Assembly: GCA_913062735.1 (NCBI GenBank)
Contig: CAJXWI010000004.1
Location: 1 to 20,113, forward strand
Direction of reading: 5' to 3'
Length of the DNA stretch: 20,113 bases
From: an uncultured Arcobacter sp.
Lineage (GTDB): Bacteria > Campylobacterota > Campylobacteria > Campylobacterales > Arcobacteraceae
This document shows, piece after piece, positions 7,803-14,657 of this stretch; positions within the stretch are counted from its first letter, which is position 1; every line of letters begins with the position of its first letter. A program made the translations under genes and the position numbers. The notes under the pieces were generated by a model. That model was given only the letters and a program-made list of their open reading frames with translations, was not told where the DNA came from and ran no database searches.

Positions 7803-8780
7803 ATGAAGACATGGCTCACCGATACCTTCTCCATAAAGTTTCCAATAATTCTTGCTCCTATGTTTCTAATCTCAAATACAAAGATGCTTATTAACGCCTG
7901 TGAAGTAGGAGTAATGGGATGTATTCCTTCTTTAAACTTTAAAACCTCGAAGGCTTTTGAAGAAGCACTTATTGATTTGCAAGAAAATTGTACGGGGGCT
8001 TATGGAATCAATCTTATTGTTAATGCCTCTAATATTTTTTATGAAGAGCATCTTTTGCTTTTGGAAAAATATCCTCCTTCTTTTGTTATTACTTCTTTAG
8101 GTAACCCAAAAGAGACAATTAATAAGCTTTCTTCTAAAGGAGTACGTATTATTTGTGATGTAACAGAACTTAAATATGCAAAAAAAGTTGAGGCTTTAGG
8201 CGCAGATGCTGTTATTGCTGTAAATTCAGGAGCAGGGGGACATAGGGGAAATATCCCTTCAAGCGTGTTAATTCCTTTGTTAAAAGAACATATTAACATT
8301 CCAATTATTGCAGCGGGTGGGATAGGTACAGGTTCAGGTATTCTTTCTATGCTTTGTTTAGGGGCTCAGGGCTGCTCAATTGGAAGTGCTTTTATAGCAA
8401 GTAAAGAAGCTATTATTCATCAAGACTACAAAGATGCAGTGCTTCACTATGGGGCTAATGATATTGTTTTAAGTTCCAAAATATCAGGAACTCCTTGTAC
8501 TGTTATTAATACCCCTTACCAACAAAAAATCGGAAAAGAATTAAATTTTTTGGAAAAATTATTAATAAAAAACAAGTATTTAAAAAAATATCTTAAAATG
8601 TTGACCTATTATAAAGGTATGAAGTTAATAGAAAAAGCAGCTTTTTCTGCTACTTATAAAACAATATGGTGTGCTGGTCCCTCTATTGAGTTTTCAAATA
8701 AAATTGAAACAATAGAATCAATAGTGAAAAAATTCATGAATGAATATGAACTTGCTAAATTAGAACTAAATGATAAATAA
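7803..8780 (+). CDS. Nitronate monooxygenase family flavoprotein
   Basis: This 325-residue FMN-dependent TIM-barrel protein belongs to the nitronate monooxygenase (2-nitropropane dioxygenase/FabK-like) family. Features visible: an N-terminal FPIILAPM (13-20), the catalytic-loop motif NSGAGGHRG with H147, the phosphate-binding AAGGIGTG (170-177) and GCSIGSAF (190-197). Members oxidise alkyl nitronates such as propionate 3-nitronate, which poison respiration. Some relatives are enoyl-ACP reductases, so the substrate is inferred. AAAGG (7792-7796) lies 6 nt before the ATG. The gene is divergent from the OYE gene; together they suggest defence against nitro compounds or electrophiles. Confidence 0.88.
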   Translation: MKTWLTDTFSIKFPIILAPMFLISNTKMLINACEVGVMGCIPSLNFKTSKAFEEALIDLQENCTGAYGINLIVNASNIFYEEHLLLLEKYPPSFVITSLGNPKETINKLSSKGVRIICDVTELKYAKKVEALGADAVIAVNSGAGGHRGNIPSSVLIPLLKEHINIPIIAAGGIGTGSGILSMLCLGAQGCSIGSAFIASKEAIIHQDYKDAVLHYGANDIVLSSKISGTPCTVINTPYQQKIGKELNFLEKLLIKNKYLKKYLKMLTYYKGMKLIEKAAFSATYKTIWCAGPSIEFSNKIETIESIVKKFMNEYELAKLELNDK

Positions 8781-9070
8781 GAATCTTGAATAAGTAAAAT
8801 CTTAATCTTGCAATTAAAGTGACAAGAAGCAACTAAAAATAAAATGTAATGTGATGATTTATAATTAGTACTTCTACATAATATATCTTCAATGATTAAA
8901 GATAATTTTACTTTTTTAAAAATCACCTCCTATTAAATAATTTAAAATCATAGCTTAGTACTTTCTTTTTTTTAGTTTAAAATGCATTGCTTTAAAATTA
9001 TTATTTTGTTAAATAGAATTAAAACTACTACTTTTTTGTTAAACTTTATATATAAACTTAAAGGCATAAC
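8781..9070. other. AT-rich intergenic region
   Basis: There are 290 bases without a supported gene. No strong terminator follows the monooxygenase gene. The promoter of the next gene must lie near 8960-9055, but no convincing -10/-35 pair stands out. A short match to the 3' end of 16S rRNA (ATCACCTCCT, near 8922-8931) appears coincidental. Confidence 0.4.
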
Positions 9071-9997
9071 ATGAATATAGATTCACGTATTGATCAAAAT
9101 TCACATTCATCTTTAAAAAATAATATTGGTACTTTACAAACAGAAAATATAAGTAAGTCATTTTTTGTTCCTGCTTCCCGTGATGATGACTTCAATTCAA
9201 GAATGAAAGAGAATGAATTGAATGTAAATCATTTATTTGATATTCATGTACAAGAGTTTATGGATGAGGGATATTCTAAACAAGACGCAACACAAAGGAC
9301 ATCACAGTTTGCACTTATTGGGGTTCTTGATATTCCTGGACAATTTAATATTTCTAATTTATTATTTGATAAAAATGCAAGTTCTGATATAAAAGATATC
9401 TTTGCACAAACACTAAAATCAACGTTTAATGTTATGTCAAATGAGGGAATAGGGAGTATAATTGCAGAGATGTTACCACCCACAAAATCAGATGCCCTAA
9501 CACCCATTTCAAGTAGAGCTTTTATACCTAATCCAGAGCCAGCACCTACTGCTCATATAAGTAGAGCACAAGCAGAAAGTTTTGGAATGACTCTTAGTGC
9601 TGAAACAATGGAAGAATTTGGAATGAAAGATGATGAAGATTATAAAGCTTTTCACTTAGGTCCAATTGTATATTACAATAAAGAAGAAGATGATAATAAA
9701 AAAGACAAATATCAAAGTATTGAGCCAAATTTCTCATCTTTTGAGACTATAGAAACTTACTTTCACTCCATTATAAATAAATTAACAGCTATACAAAATG
9801 ATGAAGAAATTCCAGAAGACCAGAAGAAAAATTCGCAAAGCTCAATAGATTCTTTTAAACTACTCATTGCAAGATTACACAGCACCGTGGATAATAAAAT
9901 GGAAGAAGATAAAAATAATGAAAATTTATTGTATCAATATACTAAAAATAACAAAATTAATATTATAGATGAAAGGTCTAAATCTAACCTTGTTTAG
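9071..9997 (+). CDS. Unrecognised acidic protein
   Basis: This 308-residue protein belongs to no family I recognise. AAGG (9061-9064) is 6 nt before the ATG, and the codon usage resembles that of the neighbours, so the gene is probably real. There is no signal peptide, membrane helix or cysteine, so a soluble cytoplasmic protein is likely. The N-terminal 45 residues are polar and look disordered (rich in Asn, Ser and Asp). A middle region (about 50-190) alternates predicted helices with a Pro-rich stretch (NPEPAPTAHISRAQ, about 153-166). The section after about 200 is strongly charged (EEDDNKKDK), followed by a predicted helical section (about 225-280). It stands alone, convergent with the kinase-linked genes downstream. 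Confidence 0.75.
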   Translation: MNIDSRIDQNSHSSLKNNIGTLQTENISKSFFVPASRDDDFNSRMKENELNVNHLFDIHVQEFMDEGYSKQDATQRTSQFALIGVLDIPGQFNISNLLFDKNASSDIKDIFAQTLKSTFNVMSNEGIGSIIAEMLPPTKSDALTPISSRAFIPNPEPAPTAHISRAQAESFGMTLSAETMEEFGMKDDEDYKAFHLGPIVYYNKEEDDNKKDKYQSIEPNFSSFETIETYFHSIINKLTAIQNDEEIPEDQKKNSQSSIDSFKLLIARLHSTVDNKMEEDKNNENLLYQYTKNNKINIIDERSKSNLV

Positions 9998-10017
9998 GGC
10001 TGATATAAATGCAAAAC

Positions 10018-10043
10018 AATAAAGAGGTACTTAGTACTTTATT
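10018..10043. terminator. Weak hairpin between convergent genes
   Basis: AATAAA...GTAC-TTA-GTAC...TTTATT forms a 10-bp stem with a 3-base GAG bulge and a 3-base loop. It lies between the unknown gene and the convergent binding-protein gene. The downstream sequence is A-rich before a T-run, so terminator function is uncertain. Confidence 0.3.
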
Positions 10044-10081
10044 AAAAAATATTATTTTTTATTTAAAACCAAGTCTTTATA

Positions 10082-10924
10082 TTAATAAGAAAACATTTTT
10101 TCATTGATTTTATCAAACTCTTTTAAACTTGCTTCATCTAGTTGCCACTTTCTAACAAAAGATCTAATTTTTAATATATTTTCTTTATTTACATTTCTAT
10201 TTATTTTTTTTATGATTTTTTCACCCCATTCATTCTTACTACAAACAAGGTATGCAGATAAAGGAGCCTTATTTTTAGTTTCTGTTACTTTTATTGTTTT
10301 GAACATTTTATTCGTTTTTGATAAGGTAGTATGCCATTTGACAAATACCGGAGAATCATATATCCAATCTATTCGAGCTTTTTCTAACATATTCAATAGA
10401 CTTGTAGTTGGAGATGTTGTTGCAATAGAACTTACATTTTTTTGATTAGCATATTTTTTAACATCAATTGGATAAAGTAAGATATTAAGATGGTTTCCAA
10501 AGTTATAATTATGGTTTTGGATTAAGTTTTCCATAGATAATTCTTTGGGTGAACCCATTTTTTTGTAGGTAGTGTTTAAGACTATTATATTGGGGTTTGG
10601 CAAATAATATAAAGGCTTACTCCAATGAAACAAAGACTCAATAGCTTTAAACTTACCTACGGGCCCATAACATGTGTTTTTATTTCTTTGAACTTCAATT
10701 TTTAATCTAGATGCATTTATAGGTATGGTTTTATGTGAATAAGTAATAAGTTTAGACTTAAATATCTCTCTAATCATATCAGCATAACCTTGGTTTTTAT
10801 ATGGGCCTGCATTTATCATCCATGGGGGACGTTGATTTTGTAACCAGACAATTTCATTTGTATTTGCTTTTAGTTCTAAAGTTGAAAATAAAACAGTAAT
10901 AATAATAAAGCTAAATTTTTTCAT
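10082..10924 (-). CDS. Periplasmic solute-binding protein-like protein
   Basis: This 280-residue secreted protein has a signal peptide (about 1-20, MKKFSFIIITVLFSTLELKA). It starts its mature part with IVWLQNQRPPWMI, the W...RPPW pattern of a family related to family-3 extracellular solute-binding proteins. C85 in the NTCYGPVG stretch and a two-lobe pattern of alternating strands and helices agree with this. It probably binds a small ligand, perhaps an amino acid, in the periplasm. No permease or ATPase gene is nearby. Its start overlaps the end of the sensor-kinase gene by 14 bases, so the two are co-transcribed, and it may serve as the kinase's ligand-binding partner (inference). GAAGG lies 8 nt before the ATG. 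Confidence 0.85.
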   Translation of the reverse strand: MKKFSFIIITVLFSTLELKANTNEIVWLQNQRPPWMINAGPYKNQGYADMIREIFKSKLITYSHKTIPINASRLKIEVQRNKNTCYGPVGKFKAIESLFHWSKPLYYLPNPNIIVLNTTYKKMGSPKELSMENLIQNHNYNFGNHLNILLYPIDVKKYANQKNVSSIATTSPTTSLLNMLEKARIDWIYDSPVFVKWHTTLSKTNKMFKTIKVTETKNKAPLSAYLVCSKNEWGEKIIKKINRNVNKENILKIRSFVRKWQLDEASLKEFDKINEKMFSY

Positions 10925-12335
10925 TCTTTTTACCTTCTTTATTTATAATTATGTTAAATTCTGCACCTGTATATACTTCATTTTCATATTTATATTCAAC
11001 ATTTCGAACGTTTAATTTGCCTTGCATATGTTTTTCTATTATTACTTCTGACATATATAAGCCTATTCCTGTACCTTGTGATTGATGTTTTGTCGTAAAA
11101 TAGGGTTCAAAGATTCTGTTTACTGAATTTTCTTTTATTCCACCCGCATTGTCTTTAATAGATATATTTATTTTATTATCTGTTAAAAATACATTCACAA
11201 ATACTAAATTTCGTTTTTGCTTATTCCTTGCAAATTCATCTTTTGCATTGTTTAGTATATTTATTAAAACTTGAATAAGTTCATTTTCGAATCCATATAT
11301 TTCAATATCACTAATGTTTTTGATAAGGGTTACATTGTTATTTATTAACTGAGTATTTAAAAGCTTAAAGGTTTTTTCAAAGCAGTTAATTATTTTAAAT
11401 ACTTCTTTACTTTTATTGGGTTTAAAAAAGTCACTAAAGTCATCAATCGTATTTGAAAGATAATTTGCAGAATTCATGATTTCATCTGCATAATAATCCA
11501 ATTGTTTTTTATCTAATTGTCCAAGTTCATTATTTATTTGTATACCACTTGCTGTAGTGGTTATTAAAGAGAGAGGTTGTTTCCACTGATGTGCAATATT
11601 AACAATCATTTCCCCCATAGCAGCCAGTTTAGCTTGTTGAGCCATAATATTATTTTTTTCTTCACTTTCTTTAATTTGCCTAATTAAATTCACTCTCATT
11701 GTATTTATGGATTCACTTACAATGCCCAGTTCACTAAGATTATCCTTATTTGAATCTTCTATACACAAAGGTTTACTCAAGTTTTCTAATGAGAGAGTAT
11801 TCGCATAGAGTGCCATTTCTTCAAGCGGATTTATTATGAGTTTTTTTATAACAAATATAATAGACAGTGAAATCAAAAGCATTTTTATAATTTCAGTAAA
11901 AATAATTCCAATTGCGTTATTTTGTAAATTTTTATACAAGGGAGTTAAATCTGCAACTACAATTAATTTTCCAATAGGATATTTTTTAGAATTTATATTT
12001 TTATTTATAATAAACTCTTTTTTTATAATATCCTGATCTTTACTTTGCCCTTTACTTATCGTATTTCCATTGTTTTCAATAACTTGAGCATAAATTATTT
12101 TTTCACTTTTTATTAAATTATTTAAAAAAATATCTACGGAGATATAATCAACAGTCCACAAGGATTGGGATAATAGTGGAATTTGTTTTGTTTTAATATT
12201 GTCTAAACTTTTTTTAAAAGTTGTTATTTCATTTTTATATTGATTATTTATTTGAATATACACGGATATGCAAGTTATGACAAAACTAATTAAAAGTATT
12301 AATGATATTAATTTATAAGAAATTTTATTTTTCAT
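10911..12335 (-). CDS. Membrane sensor histidine kinase
   Basis: This is a 474-residue inner-membrane histidine kinase. A first helix (about 9-27) precedes a periplasmic sensor domain (about 30-142), a second helix (about 143-165), a HAMP linker (about 166-220, with NPLEEM), a short coiled coil, the phosphoacceptor helix MGEMIVNIAHQWKQPL with H249, and the ATP-binding domain. That domain shows the N box (N363 in LINILNNAKDE), the G1 box DNAGGI (395-400), the F box FEPYFTTK and the G2 box GTGIGL (421-426). All catalytic motifs are intact. No response-regulator gene is adjacent, so its partner is elsewhere. The last 14 bases overlap the binding-protein gene. A GAGG element lies close to the ATG. 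Confidence 0.94.
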   Translation of the reverse strand: MKNKISYKLISLILLISFVITCISVYIQINNQYKNEITTFKKSLDNIKTKQIPLLSQSLWTVDYISVDIFLNNLIKSEKIIYAQVIENNGNTISKGQSKDQDIIKKEFIINKNINSKKYPIGKLIVVADLTPLYKNLQNNAIGIIFTEIIKMLLISLSIIFVIKKLIINPLEEMALYANTLSLENLSKPLCIEDSNKDNLSELGIVSESINTMRVNLIRQIKESEEKNNIMAQQAKLAAMGEMIVNIAHQWKQPLSLITTTASGIQINNELGQLDKKQLDYYADEIMNSANYLSNTIDDFSDFFKPNKSKEVFKIINCFEKTFKLLNTQLINNNVTLIKNISDIEIYGFENELIQVLINILNNAKDEFARNKQKRNLVFVNVFLTDNKINISIKDNAGGIKENSVNRIFEPYFTTKHQSQGTGIGLYMSEVIIEKHMQGKLNVRNVEYKYENEVYTGAEFNIIINKEGKKNEKI

Positions 12336-12730
12336 AATCCTCTTTGCCGTTGTATTTAATTCTAATTATAACTATAGTATGTAAAAAATAGTATTAAAAG
12401 TTAATCTTAATTTAAATTATCTTTAAGAAGGATAGAAAATTATTTATGAACAAATAAAAAAGTGCTAATCCTAATTACTTGAGAAAACAAAATATAAAAA
12501 GGAGCATATAATAGAAATAAACATTTTATTATAGGTATGTAAGAAATTACATTTGAAAGATATCATAAGTTAAAGATTTTAAGGTAAAAAAGCCAAAAAA
12601 ATGGTATTTAGCTGCTGAGAAAAGTTTAGTATTTTTGTTAACTTTACTTTAAATCTAGTATATTTACAATAAATCTTTAAAATGTGAATAATAATATAAT
12701 TCATTTATTTATATAATTTTATCTTTACTA

Positions 12731-12769
12731 TTAAAAACTAATTAAAAATCAATTAAAAACTAATTAAAT
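12731..12769. repeat. 11-bp tandem repeats with phased A-tracts
   Basis: TTAAAAACTAA (12731-12741), TTAAAAATCAA (12742-12752) and TTAAAAACTAA (12753-12763) follow one another without gaps, then a partial fourth unit starts. The A5 tracts recur every 11 bases, close to one helical turn, so the DNA should be intrinsically curved. Iteron-like protein binding is an alternative. Confidence 0.65.
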
Positions 12770-12897
12770 TATGTTGGCCATTTTATTTGATTATCCTGAC
12801 CTTGATTTTCTTTCTTGTTAAATAGATTTTTTGCCTTTGTTATGTCAATGTCGAATAAACTAATTTTAATAAGCTAAATAAAATAAGTATTTAGAAA

Positions 12898-12915
12898 AAG
12901 CGGTACTTACAGCTT
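12898..12915. repeat. Imperfect palindrome
   Basis: AAGCGGTA and TACAGCTT flank CT; seven of eight positions are complementary. It is a possible regulator site in the long intergenic region, and its GC content exceeds its surroundings. Confidence 0.3.
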
Positions 12916-13108
12916 GTATTATTTTACATCAAAAATAAAAATATGTATTTTTTTAACACTTTTTATTCAATACTTTTTAATTTGATAAGCTGATATTTCT
13001 TAGAATGGAAGAAGTAGTTATGTTAATTAATTATATGAAAGTGATTGTATAAAAACTTATTTTTTATATTATTATTATTTTATTAATAAACTTTTATATT
13101 AGGAATAC

Positions 13109-13137
13109 TTGACAAATAATAAGCAATTTACTTTGAT
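13109..13137 (+). promoter_or_regulatory. Putative promoter of the PepSY/Sia gene run
   Basis: TTGACA (13109-13114), a perfect -35, is followed after 17 bases by TTTGAT (13132-13137), four of six matches to the -10 consensus. Transcription would begin near 13144, at the left edge of the perfect inverted repeat. Closer TATAAT boxes at 13181, 13218 and 13223 lack good -35 partners. Confidence 0.5.
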
Positions 13138-13140
13138 TTT

Positions 13141-13177
13141 CACTGAATATATCAATAAAGTATTGATATATTCAGTG
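13141..13177. promoter_or_regulatory. Perfect 17-bp inverted repeat (operator or leader hairpin)
   Basis: The left arm CACTGAATATATCAATA (13141-13157) and the right arm (13161-13177) are exact complements around AAG. TTTT follows the right arm. It overlaps the predicted transcript start, so it could be an operator for a dimeric regulator, a 5' leader hairpin protecting the mRNA, or an attenuator-like terminator. I cannot match it to a known binding-site consensus. Confidence 0.8.
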
Positions 13178-13260
13178 TTTTATAATAATTATATGGTAAT
13201 ACTACAATATTGTATTTTATAATATAATAATTAATTAAATAATAAATTGAATGGAGTATT

Positions 13261-14385
13261 ATGAATAGAATAATGAGATTATGGCATATTTGGGGATCAG
13301 TAATTAGCTTATTTGCAATAGTGATATTTTTTACAACAGGCTATTTTATGAAAATACGAAGAGATTTTCCAATTGTAATGCCAAGTGGAGTAAGTGCAAA
13401 AAACGAGGAAGGAAAAAAGCTTAAGTATCAACATCTTTTAACACATGAAGAGATTTTAAAAGCGGTTATGGCTGAACCTAAAATGGGTGTAAAATCGTGG
13501 GATGATATTTATCATTTGGATTGGCGTCCAAAAAAATCCATGGTTAAGGTAAAAGCAAACAATCTAATGGAAGCGCAAGTTAATACTGTTACTGGTGAGG
13601 TAGAGGAAGTTTCAAAAAGAAACTATGATTGGATTTCAAGGCTACATGCAGGTGAAATAGTGGGACCCAATCAAAATATGAATGAAGAGAGTACTCTTAA
13701 TTTAAGTTATTATTTTTTGATTTCTTGTTTTATTTTTATTTTTTTAATGATTAGTGGAGTTTATTTATGGCTTAAAAAAATGAAAACAATAGGATGGAAA
13801 AGTTTATTAAGTGCAAGAGGTATTCATCTTTGGTTAACTCCTATTATAGTTTTACCCCTATTCATAACGGCATTAAGTGGCTTAGTTTTGCAATCAAAAC
13901 ACTATTTACCTGAATCCTTTTCTCCTAATGATGAGTATAAACAAATTAAAAAAGCAGCAGTTATTGTTCCAAAGATTGAAATACCAGAGTTTTTAAGGAT
14001 TCTAAAAACACATCAGGCTGCAAAAGAAGCAAATATCACCTCATGGAAAGACGTCTGGAGAGTTTATACTTATCCCCGCAGTGGCCATATGGTTGCTCGA
14101 GTATATAACAAACATGATATAGGTTATGAGGTTAGAATTAACTCTGTTACAGGGGAAGTTCAAAGAGCAATTCCAAGATATACTGATTGGATTGAAGATA
14201 TACATGAAGGGCGTTTTTTTGAGAATAAGGGTTTTAGGTGGATGAGTTGGGGGGTATTTTTAAGTACTCAAGTGCTATTTATTCTTGCTTTTATAAGTGG
14301 CATAATTCTACTAATAAGATATTTCTGGAAAAAAAGTAAAAACAAAAAAAGAAAAAAGAGAAGAAAAAGAAAGAAGAAACAATAA
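13261..14385 (+). CDS. PepSY-associated TM protein, tandem duplicated unit
   Basis: This 374-residue inner-membrane protein is made of two homologous units. Unit 1 (about 1-175) has a helix at 10-30, a PepSY-like region containing GVKSWDDI (76-83) and TGEV, LHAGE with H129, and a helix at about 149-171. Unit 2 (about 183-356) repeats this: helix 188-210, ITSWKDVW (259-266), TGEV (297-300), IHEGR with H315, helix 332-354. H9 and H189 start the first helix of each unit, so each unit offers two histidines placed as in heme-binding PepSY-TM reductases. A role in iron or heme reduction is inferred. The tail after 356 is almost all Lys/Arg. GGAG lies 4 nt before the ATG. Its stop overlaps the next ORF start (TAATG). 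Confidence 0.88.
   Translation: MNRIMRLWHIWGSVISLFAIVIFFTTGYFMKIRRDFPIVMPSGVSAKNEEGKKLKYQHLLTHEEILKAVMAEPKMGVKSWDDIYHLDWRPKKSMVKVKANNLMEAQVNTVTGEVEEVSKRNYDWISRLHAGEIVGPNQNMNEESTLNLSYYFLISCFIFIFLMISGVYLWLKKMKTIGWKSLLSARGIHLWLTPIIVLPLFITALSGLVLQSKHYLPESFSPNDEYKQIKKAAVIVPKIEIPEFLRILKTHQAAKEANITSWKDVWRVYTYPRSGHMVARVYNKHDIGYEVRINSVTGEVQRAIPRYTDWIEDIHEGRFFENKGFRWMSWGVFLSTQVLFILAFISGIILLIRYFWKKSKNKKRKKRRKRKKKQ
14344..14379. repeat. Homopurine tract at the end of the duplicated PepSY gene
   Basis: These 36 uninterrupted purines on the plus strand encode the basic tail, mirroring the tract in the paralogue at 3708. The A-runs reach seven. It could slip in replication and would then change only the tail and the coupling to the next ORF. 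Confidence 0.55.
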
Positions 14386-14639
14386 TGACAAGAAAATATA
14401 TCTTCAATTCATTTTGCTGCATCTTCTTAATTGGAACAAGTGAAAAAGCAAAAGACACAGGTATAAAGTACTTCATTGCAAAAAAATTACGGCAGGTAGT
14501 GAATAAAAAAATTGAAGGAATGCTTGATCTTGTAGCTTCTAGTACTAAAGAAATGTATATAAAAAATATTGAAAATTCTTTTTTTTATTATTTACACGGG
14601 TCATGGATAACTAAACTTACACGAGTAAAGGTAGGTTGA
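14385..14639 (+). CDS. Small unknown ORF, 84 residues
   Basis: The ATG overlaps the preceding stop as TAATG, which suggests translational coupling, and the ORF ends 18 bases before the SiaA-like gene. The product begins with a short hydrophobic segment containing two cysteines (CCIFLIG, about 11-17), followed by a basic helical stretch (KKLRQVVNKKIEGMLDLVASSTKEMY, written here only as the approximate span 33-58). The latter vaguely recalls the start of Cache sensor domains, so it could be a remnant of a larger sensor gene. There is no clear Shine-Dalgarno sequence besides the purine tract. I do not recognise a family and cannot exclude that it is non-functional. Confidence 0.45.
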   Translation: MTRKYIFNSFCCIFLIGTSEKAKDTGIKYFIAKKLRQVVNKKIEGMLDLVASSTKEMYIKNIENSFFYYLHGSWITKLTRVKVG

Positions 14640-14657
14640 AAACTTAAGGTTTTAGAA

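Larger units (their letters stand above)
12336..13260. other. Long gene-free region with regulatory structure
   Basis: These 925 bases separate the kinase gene from the divergent PepSY/Sia gene run. I find no convincing protein gene or tRNA. It holds three 11-bp tandem repeats with phased A-tracts (12731-12763), an imperfect palindrome (12898-12915), a consensus -35 with a plausible -10 (13109-13137), a perfect 37-base hairpin (13141-13177) and the 12-bp palindrome TACAATATTGTA (13203-13214). The length and structure suggest an elaborate control region or an unrecognised small RNA. Confidence 0.6.

Noticed and set aside
8654..8926. Minus-strand open frame of 90 codons with a strong Shine-Dalgarno-like AGGAGGTGA at its start
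   Set aside because: It lies largely antisense to the monooxygenase gene, the GTG start is part of the Shine-Dalgarno match itself, and the product has no protein-like pattern.
8922..8931. ATCACCTCCT, resembling the 3' end of 16S rRNA
   Set aside because: Only about ten bases match and the flanking sequence is unlike 16S rRNA; it is taken as coincidence.
10104..10445. Plus-strand open frame of 113 codons
   Set aside because: It is fully antisense to the solute-binding-protein gene, and its hydrophobic composition is what the complementary strand of AT-rich coding DNA gives.
12731..12769. Tandem repeats considered as a CRISPR array
   Set aside because: Units are 11 bp and contiguous without spacers, and no cas genes are present.
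13141..13177. Perfect hairpin considered as a simple intrinsic terminator
   Set aside because: No gene precedes it on the plus strand within about 800 bases and the stem is AT-rich; its overlap with a predicted transcript start fits an operator or leader hairpin better.
14291..14476. Minus-strand open frame rich in Phe and Ser
   Set aside because: It arises from the reverse complement of the homopurine lysine tract and has no ribosome site or family pattern.
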